Assembly (NCBI GenBank): GCA_949361645.1
Contig: OX442416.1
Span: forward strand, 18,346,323-18,410,322
Direction: 5' to 3'
From: Spongilla lacustris
Taxonomy: Eukaryota; Porifera; Demospongiae; Spongillida; Spongillidae
Length of the DNA stretch: 64,000 nucleotides
Part shown: positions 1 through 8,967 of the stretch, piece by piece
Layout: each line of letters starts with the position of its first letter
Position numbering within the stretch: the first letter of the stretch is position 1
Translations under genes and position numbers: made by a program
Notes under the pieces: generated by a model
What the model was told of the DNA's origin: nothing
The model's input: the letters and a program-made list of their open reading frames with translations, nothing else
Database searches by the model: none

Positions 1-458
1 CATTCCAATTACATTCCAAGAACAACTTTCTTCGACTCGTTGGCCAGACAGGTATGTACGCTGTATTATACTGTAAGCGATAATGCTTACGTACGTTGGG
101 TCTGGTACGAGACTAGTCTGGGGTAAATTCACCGGCGTGCTTGAATTGTTGAGATGATAAGATCTCGTTACTAAAGATCCCAGTATCTGCAATTTAATCT
201 AACACATAATCTACACCCAAAAAACCCACCCCTGACCTGGTGGCTTGTATTGTGTGTTGATTGTCATAATAAAATTAAATGAAAACGTTCAAAATAAAAC
301 TGAATAAAGCTTCGTTCGGCCAGAACTCGTAACTGTAAGAGCGCCCCTACAACGTAACGCGGATAGATTATCGAAATACAGTATAACCTCGTTTCCTATC
401 CAGGTATTTTAATATACATGTACACGGGATCGGGACGATGTATAAAAAAATGAACGAA

Positions 459-567
459 CGTTACAGATGTGTACATGTATGAGTGCTGCATCAACGTTAC
501 AGATGTGTACATGTATGCAACGTTACAGATGTGTACATGTATGCAACGTTACAGATGTGTACATACA
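459..567. repeat. 26-bp tandem repeat, about four copies
   Basis: The core CAACGTTACAGATGTGTACA recurs with a period of 26 bp; the first copies are split by a short insertion (GAGTGCTGCAT). Each unit contains the palindromic TGTACATGTA that is scattered over the whole window. No coding potential is seen. Confidence 0.85.
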
Positions 568-658
568 TGTGTACATAGTGACCACATAGTAGGAAAAAAT
601 CTTACACACGCACGAGCTCGCACACGCACAAAATAAATGTCACATTGCAGTCGCAAGT

Positions 659-1044
659 TAAGTCTCAGTTGCCATGATTGTTGGAGGGGGCGTGGTTAGG
701 TCCTGGGCAATGTCCTCGAGAATGGTGACAATTTCATCCAGATCAGTGCACACACCTTTAGCAGTATCACTGGGCTGGTGGGGGTGGGGGTGGGGGGGGG
801 GGGGGGGGGGGAAGAGTAAAATACATGTACTATTTCAATCCAGTCCCCAGGCCTTTGCCCAAAAAATAAAACACATTCCAGTGCCCTGACCACTCCAGAC
901 TTTGCCAAGAACACATTTTAGCCTCTATGTACCACATTATTCAGAATACACATGCTTGGTAGGTGTGGTCAGACTAACCTTGTCAGTAGGAGAGGTGGTG
1001 GGAGCTGATGGTGCAGCAGTGGGCGTGGCAGCATTAGAGGGGGC
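659..1044 (-). CDS. 3'-terminal exons of an unrecognised gene
   Basis: Two minus-strand exons fit in phase. Exon 979-1044 lies between a TTACTGCAG acceptor and a GTTAGT donor and encodes 22 residues rich in Ala, Pro, Thr and Ser. Exon 659-774 follows a CCCCACCAG acceptor and encodes about 38 residues containing TDLDEIVTILEDIAQDL, an acidic and probably helical stretch, then a Pro/Thr tail and a TAA stop. Both exons are phase 0, so they join cleanly. The intron between them carries a poly-G run. This looks like the disordered C-terminus of a larger protein. I do not recognise the family. The splice signals are good but there is no homology support. Confidence 0.45.
787..811. repeat. Poly-G tract inside an intron
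   Basis: A run of more than 20 G follows a GGGGTGGGGG stretch, in the intron between the two exons at 659-774 and 979-1044. It could form a quadruplex, and its length is likely to be unreliable in the assembly. Confidence 0.8.
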
Positions 1045-2641
1045 CTGCAGTAAGGGTCACATGATGTGGGTGTGGCATATCACATGATGTAATTGCATAG
1101 ATTATTTAAACTATGTACCTGGGATTGGAAATGGCACATGTGCACCATAGACTTTACTCATTTTTTGGAGGAACATCCGTGTTGCAGCTTATTTACATAT
1201 TGGCTTGGGAAGCCGTTTGATTTTGATCATCAAGAGGCACAGTACAAGATGGTTTCAAACCAGCAACATACATATTTGGGGGTTCTGGGCGTCTAGGACC
1301 CCGATGGAAGCTTTAAAAAGAGCCTTTGCTTTGAATTAGCTTTTTGGTAACGTTCTTGAGGGAAATGGGTAGTTTCAGATATATGGGAGTGATGCTTGTG
1401 GCCCAGTATGTGAGTTGTAGCTGGATACCCAGACTAGCGATAGCCGTGGTAGTTGGCATTTAGAACACCCAGGTTTGTCAGTAAGCCCACAAATTGTTTT
1501 GGACGAGGTAGAGACTAAAAATTCTGAGGGAACTGGCTACCATGTTGAAGGCAGAGGCGGTCTCCAGTATGTCATAAAAAACCTCGAAACACAGATGCCC
1601 ACACTGCAACATGGAGTGAACCTGCTAATGAGGTGCACGTGATGCCATTTCCAATCCAGGGTAGTCTAAATAATCTACAATAATAATAATGCTCACATGA
1701 TGTGGGTGTGACATACATGCATGTATCACATGCAATGCATGTACAATATACAAAAATTTAATTGTGATGATGTAAGATTTGTATCCATAAAATGAGTAAA
1801 AAGTTAAAAGCCAGAAGGGTGATAAACTTAACCTCCTCTGTGATACATACAGTAAAAACCACACACCCTTTCCCAAGAAAAATCCAATCCAAATAACAAG
1901 GAAACTTGTGCATGTGGGCCTAACTCCATAAAACCTGTCAATTGCTGATTACTACTTGTATTAGTTTCTCCCACACCAAAACTGTGCACACCTAGCATAT
2001 GACCTGAGGGATGCACTGGTAACAGTTTATGTAGCGTTGCAAGAATTTTGATAGTTGTACTATGTGGATCCTTATATGGCCATTAGTTTATGTAGCACAT
2101 GCCTCCTCTCACTTGTGGAGTCTTCATTTGTGCATCGTATTTTTCCTTTTTAAGACGTTGCTTCCCTACGATTATCCTCAATGTATGGTATAACAATACA
2201 TCGAGGACACTCCTAACCTTAAAAATACGGCGACCCCACTAAAAATCATGGCAAATGTAGTGTACTCACAAACCCATTTGGCAAATGCTGAGAAAAATCT
2301 GGCGTGCTGGGTATTGAAATACCCCATACATGTCTATGGAAAGATATACGGGAATATTCGTTGATTCGCAAACCGCGAATTAATTACTTCTGACTTTTGA
2401 CCGCTCATTTCTGGATATGCCCACTTACATGAACACTACCAGGCCATGTGAGACATTGGAGGAATGATGTATTACGTATAGACCTTTTCCAAGTCCATCC
2501 ACCTGACCTCCTCCCCAGGCCTTCCACCATTACCTCCTCCCTAGTCCCTTCCCTTTACTTCCTCCACAGTACCCTCAACAGAACCTCCTCCCACCACAAC
2601 ACACACCTCCTCCAAACACTACACAGAACACACCAACTTAC
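1045..2641. other. Non-coding stretch, probably intron
   Basis: No exon with convincing splice sites was found here on either strand. The DNA is moderately AT-rich with short low-complexity pieces, including an AAT run near 1678. It may be the intron linking the exons at 979-1044 to those at 2642-2909. Confidence 0.4.
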
Positions 2642-2909
2642 CTGAGCAAGGACTTGAGCAGGACAGGGGGAGGAGGGAGGTACCGACGATGTCTGATGAT
2701 GGGAGCATGCTTATGATATGCACAATCACACACCCATGGATGTCTACCCTTGGAAACCAACCTACCAATACCAGATGTGGAAAACTTACCCAAACCAGTT
2801 TGAGTAAATCCTACCAAACCAGTTTGAATTAGCTTAACTCTCCTCCCTCCTCCTTACCATGGACATGGAGACAGTGGAGCATGGGCTTGTGGGGTCTGTG
2901 TAATATGAG
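2642..2909 (-). CDS. Two possible upstream exons of the same minus-strand gene
   Basis: Segment 2858-2909 follows a CTGCTCACAG acceptor and ends at a GTAAGG donor. Segment 2642-2709 ends at a strong GTAAGTTGG donor. Read in the phase that joins to the exon at 979-1044, the second gives a Ser/Pro/Gln-rich peptide ending in PCPAQVLAQ, similar in composition to the downstream exons. The acceptor of the 68-bp exon (CATAAG) is weak. Supported only by splice signals and phase. Confidence 0.3.
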
Positions 2910-3648
2910 CTGTGAGCAGGAGGGAAGAAGATTAATTGCAGTGTAATCGTTTCATGACCGTTACCATGGTAGAGCTCTAGTCAGTTTGGTTCATTCCTAT
3001 AAACACTCCTTCCTTACTTCACAATCAATGAACAGACTATGGTGAATACGAGTGTGTTGGTCACTTAGATTTGGCGATAACTCCCCATTGCTGTGTTTTC
3101 TGGCAGTCTAAGTTTCTAAACTGGTTGCGCATATTGCATCAGGTCATGTTGCAAACCCATATAACAAGATTTGTGTCCTTCTGGTCCCATGGGTACTATT
3201 AATGGAGGTAGGATGCAAAACTATTCTTTCAGTGTGTTTCAAAAGTGCATTCTTATTGATGCACAAATGTGTTTCTATAAGAGAGAATCAGTGTGTCAAT
3301 GTATCTTGCGTGTTTGCACTTATTCTCAGATGATATATATGTATTGCATTCAACTCTCCAAGGTGACATGTGATCTTATAGGTAGGATTTAAGGTCAGTG
3401 TGCTTGCACTTACCCTCAGGTGACATACACCTGTATGCATATGCACTTCTAAGACAAGGATTGGCCACTGTGTGTTACCCCCGATGACGTATATGTAGGC
3501 ACGTCTTTTTACCACAAAAGGACATGCACACAGAGACAAGCCAGATGGCTTAAATACATGTTAGGATATTACAAAGAGATTAATTTTTCAATACAACCAA
3601 GACAAAGACAAAGACATCCAGCCCATACAACACCACTGAAACAGTTAG

Positions 3649-3712
3649 TTATTCAGTTTTATTGTAACCTTCCATGAGCATGCTCATGGAAGGTTACAAT
3701 AAAACTGAATAA
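3649..3712. repeat. Perfect 64-bp palindrome
   Basis: Two 32-nt arms meet with no spacer at GAGCA/TGCTC and match at every position. The arms contain TTATTCAGTTTTATTGTAAC. No gene adjoins it closely enough to call a terminator. A small foldback element or a palindromic rearrangement junction is likelier. Confidence 0.9.
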
Positions 3713-3720
3713 AACAACAT

Positions 3721-3812
3721 GAGGGAGGGAGGGAGGGAGGGGGAGAGGGGTGTGGTGGGGAGGGGAGGGAGGGAGGGAGAGAGGGGTGGGGTGGGGAGGG
3801 GAGGGAGGGATT
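3721..3812. repeat. GGGA-rich minisatellite, two units of about 50 bp
   Basis: Two G-rich units each combine (GGGA)n with GGGGTGTGGTGGGG-like stretches. It is purine-biased with many G triplets, so it could form G-quadruplexes. Confidence 0.7.
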
Positions 3813-3976
3813 AAGTGAAGCTTGTTTACAGCAACTCTGTTGTGTCATGAGTGTTGTTGATTATTTGTCCCAATTTATCAAAATTGAGTATTATTTAGAA
3901 GGTCGGAGCAGGATAAAGTGGAAACTGAAGTGGTTTGTAACCGACCATAATGCCATGATGTTTACCCAAATGCTAC

Positions 3977-4140
3977 GTAGGAAACAAGGAATTACGGATA
4001 TTATGCTTTCATTAATTTATAAATATTACATACCTACATTATTTAGCAAATCTACCTGCCTGAAATTCTGTGCTAAATGTAGGTATGTAATATTTATAAA
4101 TTAATGAAGGCATAATACCCGTAATTCCTTGTTTCCTTAC
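3977..4140. mobile_element. Hairpin element (MITE-like), about 165 bp
   Basis: Arms of about 70 nt (3977-4046 and 4071-4140) are inverted copies around a loop of about 24 nt. They share ACAAGGAATTACGG at the outer end and ATTACATACCTACATT near the loop. Block B at 58594-58722 keeps the loop and right arm but lacks the outer left arm. The shape fits a small non-autonomous foldback or MITE, but no target duplication was identified. Confidence 0.7.
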
Positions 4141-4523
4141 TTTTTGCTCAATTGCTGTCTACATGCAAATCCTACATCACCAATTTTATTCTTATATCTT
4201 GTTGGAAATATGAATGTAGTGGGTACAAAGATGAAAGCATATGCTACACAGTATGATCTATTCATTAAGCAATCAGCCAGAATTTTAAAATTGGTCAGCA
4301 ATTGTGTTTCCCACCCCTGCAGTAGTGGCATGTAAGGGTTCTATGCATGAGCAACTTTAGTTTAAAAATACAAACTCAACTACACATTGTATAATTCACA
4401 ACATCTGACAATGGAGTGTTTTATGATCTTGTTTTTTTACATCACCATCCATATACAGGACAGTGTTAAGCACCATACATATTTAGATACATATCATTAC
4501 TTGTTCATTAAATCACTGCTTAC

Positions 4524-4640
4524 CCCGCGATTTGAATTTACAGGTACTCCACTTTTGATCAACTTCGCCATCTCGCCAATATCACCTCTCTCTGCCGCAT
4601 CTCGAAGCTTCTGTTCTCCATCTGAAGCCTTGAAAGCATA
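4524..4640 (-). CDS. Ankyrin-type exon (N-terminal cap repeat)
   Basis: A 117-bp minus-strand exon with a CCCTAG acceptor and GTAAGC donor encodes 39 residues, phase 0 at both ends. It contains QKLRDAAERGDIGEMAKLI followed by KSGVPVN, matching the helix-loop-helix of an ankyrin repeat and typical of the first repeat of an array. Near-identical copies lie at 21356-21463 (nine bases shorter, in frame) and, truncated, at 59134-59226. The downstream ankyrin exon in this block would be to the left or is missing, so the gene may be incomplete. Confidence 0.65.
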
Positions 4641-5455
4641 CTAGGGATCATATTCACTTCATGGGCGTAGACAACTTCCCCAAGCTGGGGGGGCTACTTT
4701 AACCACTTGACCACTAATTAAATATTCATTGTTGTAAAGCATGTCGCTATTATCCTGGCTAATGAATTCGTGTCACGCAACGCAAGTAGATTACAAATTT
4801 TTGGAATGTTTGTGTAATTTTTGATACATGTACTAAATAAAGAAGTGAAACCAGACTCGGATGATAAAAATCATGATCGGAGGCAAAAAACTGGGGGGGC
4901 TATTGCCCCCTCTGCCCCCCCCCCTTGCCTACGCCTATGCACTTTACGTACGAGTCAGTAACGAGCTGAGTATGTATACGTGAACATGACTAGGTGCTAC
5001 GAAAACTGCTAGATTGGTTTAATAGTTGCTGCAAGGTGGGTTGGGGGAAAGCAGTTTTAGGCGTACAACTCCAAGTTCAATACCCCACACGATGATGCAT
5101 CAAAATAGGCCTACGTACATCATACGCGCACGTCAAATATCGTACCGAATCCTCTTTCCATAGGGCGTGCCAATGATCGTATCCACAGAAAGGTGTGAAG
5201 GAATTTAAATCACGCCGGGTAACATCACGTTAACTACACCCACTGGTGGGAAAGATAACAACGGTGGGCATTGGGAAAAACGCGTGTTTTGTAGTTATTA
5301 GTGAAATGGATTACTCTCTCCAGCAAATTAAGATACATGAACAAGCATCGTCTTCCATATATAGATTGTTGCATTAGGGGGCTTGTCCAAACTAGCGTCA
5401 TTGTGACGTTAACATATAAACATTTGTCCTTGATACAGGTGAATAGGCATTAAAT
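4641..5455. repeat. 5' flank of the ankyrin-type exon, repeated in block B and near 21.5 kb
   Basis: No exon was found. The stretch contains a CCACACCCACTGGTGGGAAAG-like module (shared with 21.7 kb and 59.5 kb) and a GGGGGGCTATTGCCCCC-type repeat at 4888-4921 also seen near 22.03 kb. Its recurrence upstream of each ankyrin cap exon suggests exon and flank were duplicated together. Confidence 0.5.
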
Positions 5456-5539
5456 TAGTGCACAGGCTGGAAAAGAAGCTGCAGACCATTTAACCCTTAT
5501 GCAAGCAATCCCTTGAAGCACTTTGCTACTGTAAATGAA

Positions 5540-5815
5540 ATTCCATTGCACTCCCTCCCCCTCCCTCTGGGACCTCCTTCTGAGCTGTGATGTCACCCCT
5601 TTCCCCTCCCCCTCCTTCTGAGCTCCACCCTTTTCCCCTCCCCCTCTTTCTGAGCTGTGGTGTCACCCTTTTCCCCTCCCTCTCCTTCTTAGCTGTGATG
5701 TCACCCTTTTCCCCTCCCCCTCCTTCTGAGCTCCACCCATTTCCCCTCCCCCTCTTTCTGAACTGTGATGTCACCCTTTTCCCCTCTCCCTCCTCCTGGG
5801 CTGTGCTGTTATCCA
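5540..5815. repeat. CT-rich minisatellite, half-units of 30-35 nt
   Basis: Tandem units of CCCCTCCCCCTCCTTCTGAG alternate with a TGTGATGTCACCC linker. Related arrays are at 58108-58215 and 60085-60420, and a short one at 29330-29405. The open frames across it on both strands are repeat artefacts. Confidence 0.85.
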
Positions 5816-5870
5816 TTAGGGAGAGGGGCTTTCTGTTTTGTGCTCATACTTTTGAGTCAGATTGAGAGGC

Positions 5871-6240
5871 AAAAAAAGTATCACCTCCACCAGGGATTGA
5901 ACCCATGGCCTATGCTCTGCCACCACATTGCCTTATCAACTACACCAAGTACTTTTGAGCCACATTGTGAGAAAAAAAGTATCACCTGCACCAGGAATGG
6001 AACCCATGGCCTATGCTCTGGCCTTAACTACACCAAGTACTTTTGAGCCACATTGTGAGAAAAAAAGTATCACCTCCACCAGGAATGGAAACCTGGGCCT
6101 ATGCTCTGCCACCACACTGCCTTATCAACTACACCAATCGGCCTATGCTCTGCCACCACACTGCCTTATCAACTACACCAATCTGACTTCACCTCCCCCT
6201 TTACCCCAAGGGGGAAAGGGTCATGCTTGATATTGTATTA
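5871..6240 (-). repeat. tRNA-derived SINE-like units in tandem
   Basis: Read on the minus strand, three related units resemble a tRNA gene: an A-box-like GTGTAGTTGATAAGGC, a long middle region and a B-box-like GGGTTCAATCCC or GGTTCCATTCC. A GGGGTAAAGGGGGAGG module lies at one end. Copies are at 23545-23672, 58275-58560 and 60485-60810. No unit folds convincingly as a functional tRNA, so I call them SINE relics. Confidence 0.6.
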
Positions 6241-6531
6241 GCATCGCTTTATACATGTACAATGTATCATGCATAATGTTAATTGTTTTGGAGAGGAGGG
6301 AAACGTGTACATGTATTGCTTGGAGATGGCCCTGTAGGTATGATTGTTTTGTCCCTCACTATCAGCAATAGTATGGTACATTTATTACCTTCATTTATTT
6401 ATTTTTAATAAATGCAACAGGATTATACATGTATTATCATTATTAACACCATAATAAAACACTAAATAATAACTACTTATTAAACAGACTACTACAAAGT
6501 ACCTAAGCCTAACTAATGTTTCAGATATAGC

Positions 6532-6750
6532 CTACTCAAATGAATGGGGCAGGCTTCTCGACAAAATTGCTCTTGGTGTGCTACGAGTTAGCACCAGACT
6601 AAGTCTGCCAAGAAGATCAGCAGTGACCTTACTTTTCAGATGGGTAAAAGTGGTGTGTGCTTCTCTGCCCCAGTTGCCATATGTCTCAACAGCCATAGGA
6701 ACACACACCCAACCTACATTGTAGTTCCTGGCACTTAGGATCATTGGCAA
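6532..6750 (-). pseudogene. RLE-type LINE, C-terminal fragment
   Basis: The reading contains VPMAVETYGNWGREAH, FTHLKSKVTADLLGRLSLVL and ARAIL-like residues. These match the extreme C-terminus of the RLE-type LINE protein at 38.8-39.7 kb (ETYGNWG ... IYGRLNVVLVRSIARAIL). Only the last 60 or so residues remain, as expected for a 5'-truncated or deleted insertion. The block B copy (about 61090-61300) is further decayed. Confidence 0.6.
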
Positions 6751-6924
6751 TGTGCTTGTGCTGCTCGCATTTTGGTGTGTAGTCTACATATGTAGTTGTG
6801 TATGTTTATGTATCAGTGTGTTTATGTTTTTATTATTATCAAAAATAACGACTTTTAATATACAAGAGAATACATGAATGGAAATTATAATTAATATGCT
6901 ACTACCTACTGTACTTTACCTACA

Positions 6925-7165
6925 GTTTACAGAGAGTGGGATAGGATGGCTCGGGAATTTGCTCCTTAAAGGGCCAAACTGAGTCTTCCAAAGATTTCGT
7001 TGCACATGAGTGACTTGGGACGTCCCTGCCTAGTGGACAAACGGGTGGCAAGTCTTGATAGTGCTTGTATAGCCTCAGTACCCCAACATCCATATGTCTA
7101 CACCACAAGAGGGATACATGCCCAGCCTAGTTCCCTGCACCTTTTGTCATTTACTCGATGCTTGC
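6925..7165 (-). pseudogene. Second RLE-type LINE C-terminal fragment with stops
   Basis: One minus-strand frame reads TYGCWGTEAIQALSRLATRL and NEIFGRLSLAL, the conserved tail of RLE LINE proteins. The expected Glu codon before TYG is a TAG stop, and the match ends in a TAA. The same TAG is in block B, so the decay predates the duplication. Here the upstream half of the fragment is missing: the sequence jumps at about 7171 from GCTTGCAGATC to TTTAATAAAT, whereas block B retains about 370 further bases. Confidence 0.6.
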
Positions 7166-7262
7166 AGATCTTTAATAAATACGATAAGGTTCACATAAGG
7201 TTAGGAGGCCACAGAAGTGCTGATCTTCAAGGACACCTCAGGTGGCCTAGGGGCCTCCCTAC

Positions 7263-7340
7263 CTGTATCCTTGAGCCACTTCTCGTACCCAAACACGGCC
7301 TTTCTCATCATCTCCAGGAACTGAGGGACTCCTGTCTGTA

Positions 7341-7387
<47 letters not shown>

Positions 7388-8028
7388 TACATGTGTGTGT
7401 AAAGGAATCATGTATACCCCTAGCTCCCTTCCTTCTACCCATACCCTTCACTGTTCCTCCCCTTACCCATGCCCCTCCCATTGCCCCTCCCCTCACCTGT
7501 GCCCCCCAGTTGATCAGCCATGTTGGTATCATTCCTTTTGGGTTGTCGTAATACAGCATGAAAGCTGAACGACAGGGATGAGGGGGCGAGACATGAGGAG
7601 GGAGGTGGAGAGGGAGATGAGGGGTGGAGATGGAGGGGAGATGGTGTCAAAACAGAACCCTTGTCAAACACACCCACAACACTTCTTACCTCTGGAACCT
7701 GTCTTGCTGTCGCTCTGAAGTATGCAGGCTTGTTGGAAGTCATCCACCCTGATGATGCCATCCTTCTCTGGCTCGTTGGGGAACACAGCAATCCTGGCCA
7801 CACACACACAGGTGGGGACACCATCAATGTCCACCATCCTCATGTCCCTAATAAAGGTGTACTGGGGACTGGTAGTCAAATGGTTAAGGTTCAGATTATG
7901 TGAGCGGAGATGGCTTGTGTGCATGTGTGCATGTGTGTATGTGTGTATGTGTGTGCATGTATTGATCTCTGTCTGACATTGGCCAGGGGCAGTCCACAGC
8001 CCAGTACAGCCCTTCTGTCTGTTCATGC
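7263..8028 (-). CDS. PCTP/STARD2-like START-domain protein, partial (copy A)
   Basis: Four minus-strand exons encode the second half of a START lipid-transfer domain resembling phosphatidylcholine transfer protein, which carries phospholipid between membranes. About 7968-8028 encodes YWAVDCPWPMSDR; 7690-7868 encodes YTFIRDMRMV and CVCVARIAVFP; 7497-7564 encodes YYDNPKGMIPTWLINWGA; 7263-7335 encodes TGVPQFLEMMRKAVFGYEKW. Phases of the last three exons agree (1-1, 2-0, 0-1) and donors are GTAAGA, GTGAGG and GTAGGG. The first exon's donor is unclear because a CA/TG tract follows it. The N-terminal START exons and the final exon were not found. The last intron acceptor is preceded by a long CA tract. 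Family assignment is confident; whether the gene is whole is not known. Confidence 0.8.
7336..7400. repeat. GT/CA microsatellite next to a splice acceptor
   Basis: On the minus strand the (CA)n tract ends in ATTACAG immediately before the PCTP-like exon at 7263-7335, where a polypyrimidine tract would normally be. The block B equivalent is 62288-62334 and the partial copy's is 24000-24042. Confidence 0.9.
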
Positions 8029-8464
8029 CTTATGGGGTGGAGGTCTGGTGGAGATGGGCAAATTGTCAGGGATCCTCCATTACAGGTAGCTACCCATTAG
8101 GTAAGCACAACCCCCATCCCACACACACACTCTTCCTGCTAAAGGCCCTACTCTTCCTCCTCCCCCCTCCAATCCTTCAGAAGCTCACTACTGTGCAATC
8201 TCTTTATCACCATGACTACAATGGCAGTCATGGGGTAACAGACCAGAGTACTGCAACACCACCATGTCCCCGCCCCCTCTAACACCTGCCACACCCCCTC
8301 TAAACCTGCCACACCCCCTCTAACACCTGCCCCACCCCATAAGGTGTGGAAAGATGTGTGCTTAAAGTGGATATGAATTTACATTTAGTGATATCAAATG
8401 TAATCAAATTGATCACTGCAAAAATGGGAACAATAAAAATTAATAATACTGGTACTGGCAGTAA

Positions 8465-8578
8465 TTACAAACTTGTCTTAAATGCAGTATCCACATCAAT
8501 ACCAGGAGTGGAAAGGAGATGTTCCACACAAGTAGTATGACCTTCCCTTGCAGCAAGGACTAATGGAGTATCACCATA
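8465..8578 (-). CDS. Single-ankyrin-repeat terminal exon (copy A)
   Basis: After a CACTCCAG acceptor the exon encodes one ankyrin repeat, DTPLVLAAREGHTTCVEHLL then STPGIDVD, and ends with a TAA stop eight codons later. Sibling copies end in a GTGAGT donor at this point, but here that donor is absent. The block B copy (63416-63526) is one codon shorter and also ends in a stop. It lies upstream of, and on the same strand as, the PCTP-like exons. Confidence 0.65.
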   Translation of the reverse strand, partial: YGDTPLVLAAREGHTTCVEHLLSTPGIDVDTAFKTSL

Positions 8579-8946
8579 CTGGAGTGGGTACAATAGTTCA
8601 GTCAACATGGTGGGTACAATGTACACAAGTCCATGTAGTACACAGTCATCAACATGGCTAATATAAAGCAGACATATATGTATAAATAAAGGGGAGGAGG
8701 AAGAGTGAGCTTGGTCCTGTGTGGTGAAGTGTGCTGGCCAATGGTTCAAATTGCATTTAGTTATTACTGATATTATCCACTCAGTTTAGTATCCACCATC
8801 TGATAATGATGGAACAATATGTGTACCAAGGTGCAGAAGCTGCAATAGTGCTGCGTGTTTATCATTTGAACCAAAAAGTGTAGTGGCTTGCTATATGTCA
8901 GCTACAGTTCCTATAACAGTGCATATCTTATTTTCATATTCAGTGG

Positions 8947-8967
8947 ACCAACTAACCAAATCCTTAA
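8947..8967 (-). pseudogene. Ankyrin exon 3' stub at the LINE junction
   Basis: The minus-strand sequence AAGGATTTG followed by GTTAGTTGGTCC matches the exon end and donor at 63985-64000 (GATTTG then GTGAGTTGGTCC). Here the exon is cut by the AAT-type tail of the LINE, and the donor has changed from GTGAGT to GTTAGT. Confidence 0.6.

Noticed and set aside
5526..5816. 96-codon Gly/Glu/Arg-rich frame and its relatives at 57985-58227 and 59858-60358
   Set aside because: They translate the CT-rich minisatellite.
5871..6240. Genuine tRNA genes
   Set aside because: B-box-like and A-box-like segments exist, but no acceptor stem or anticodon arm could be drawn and the units are tandem repeats.
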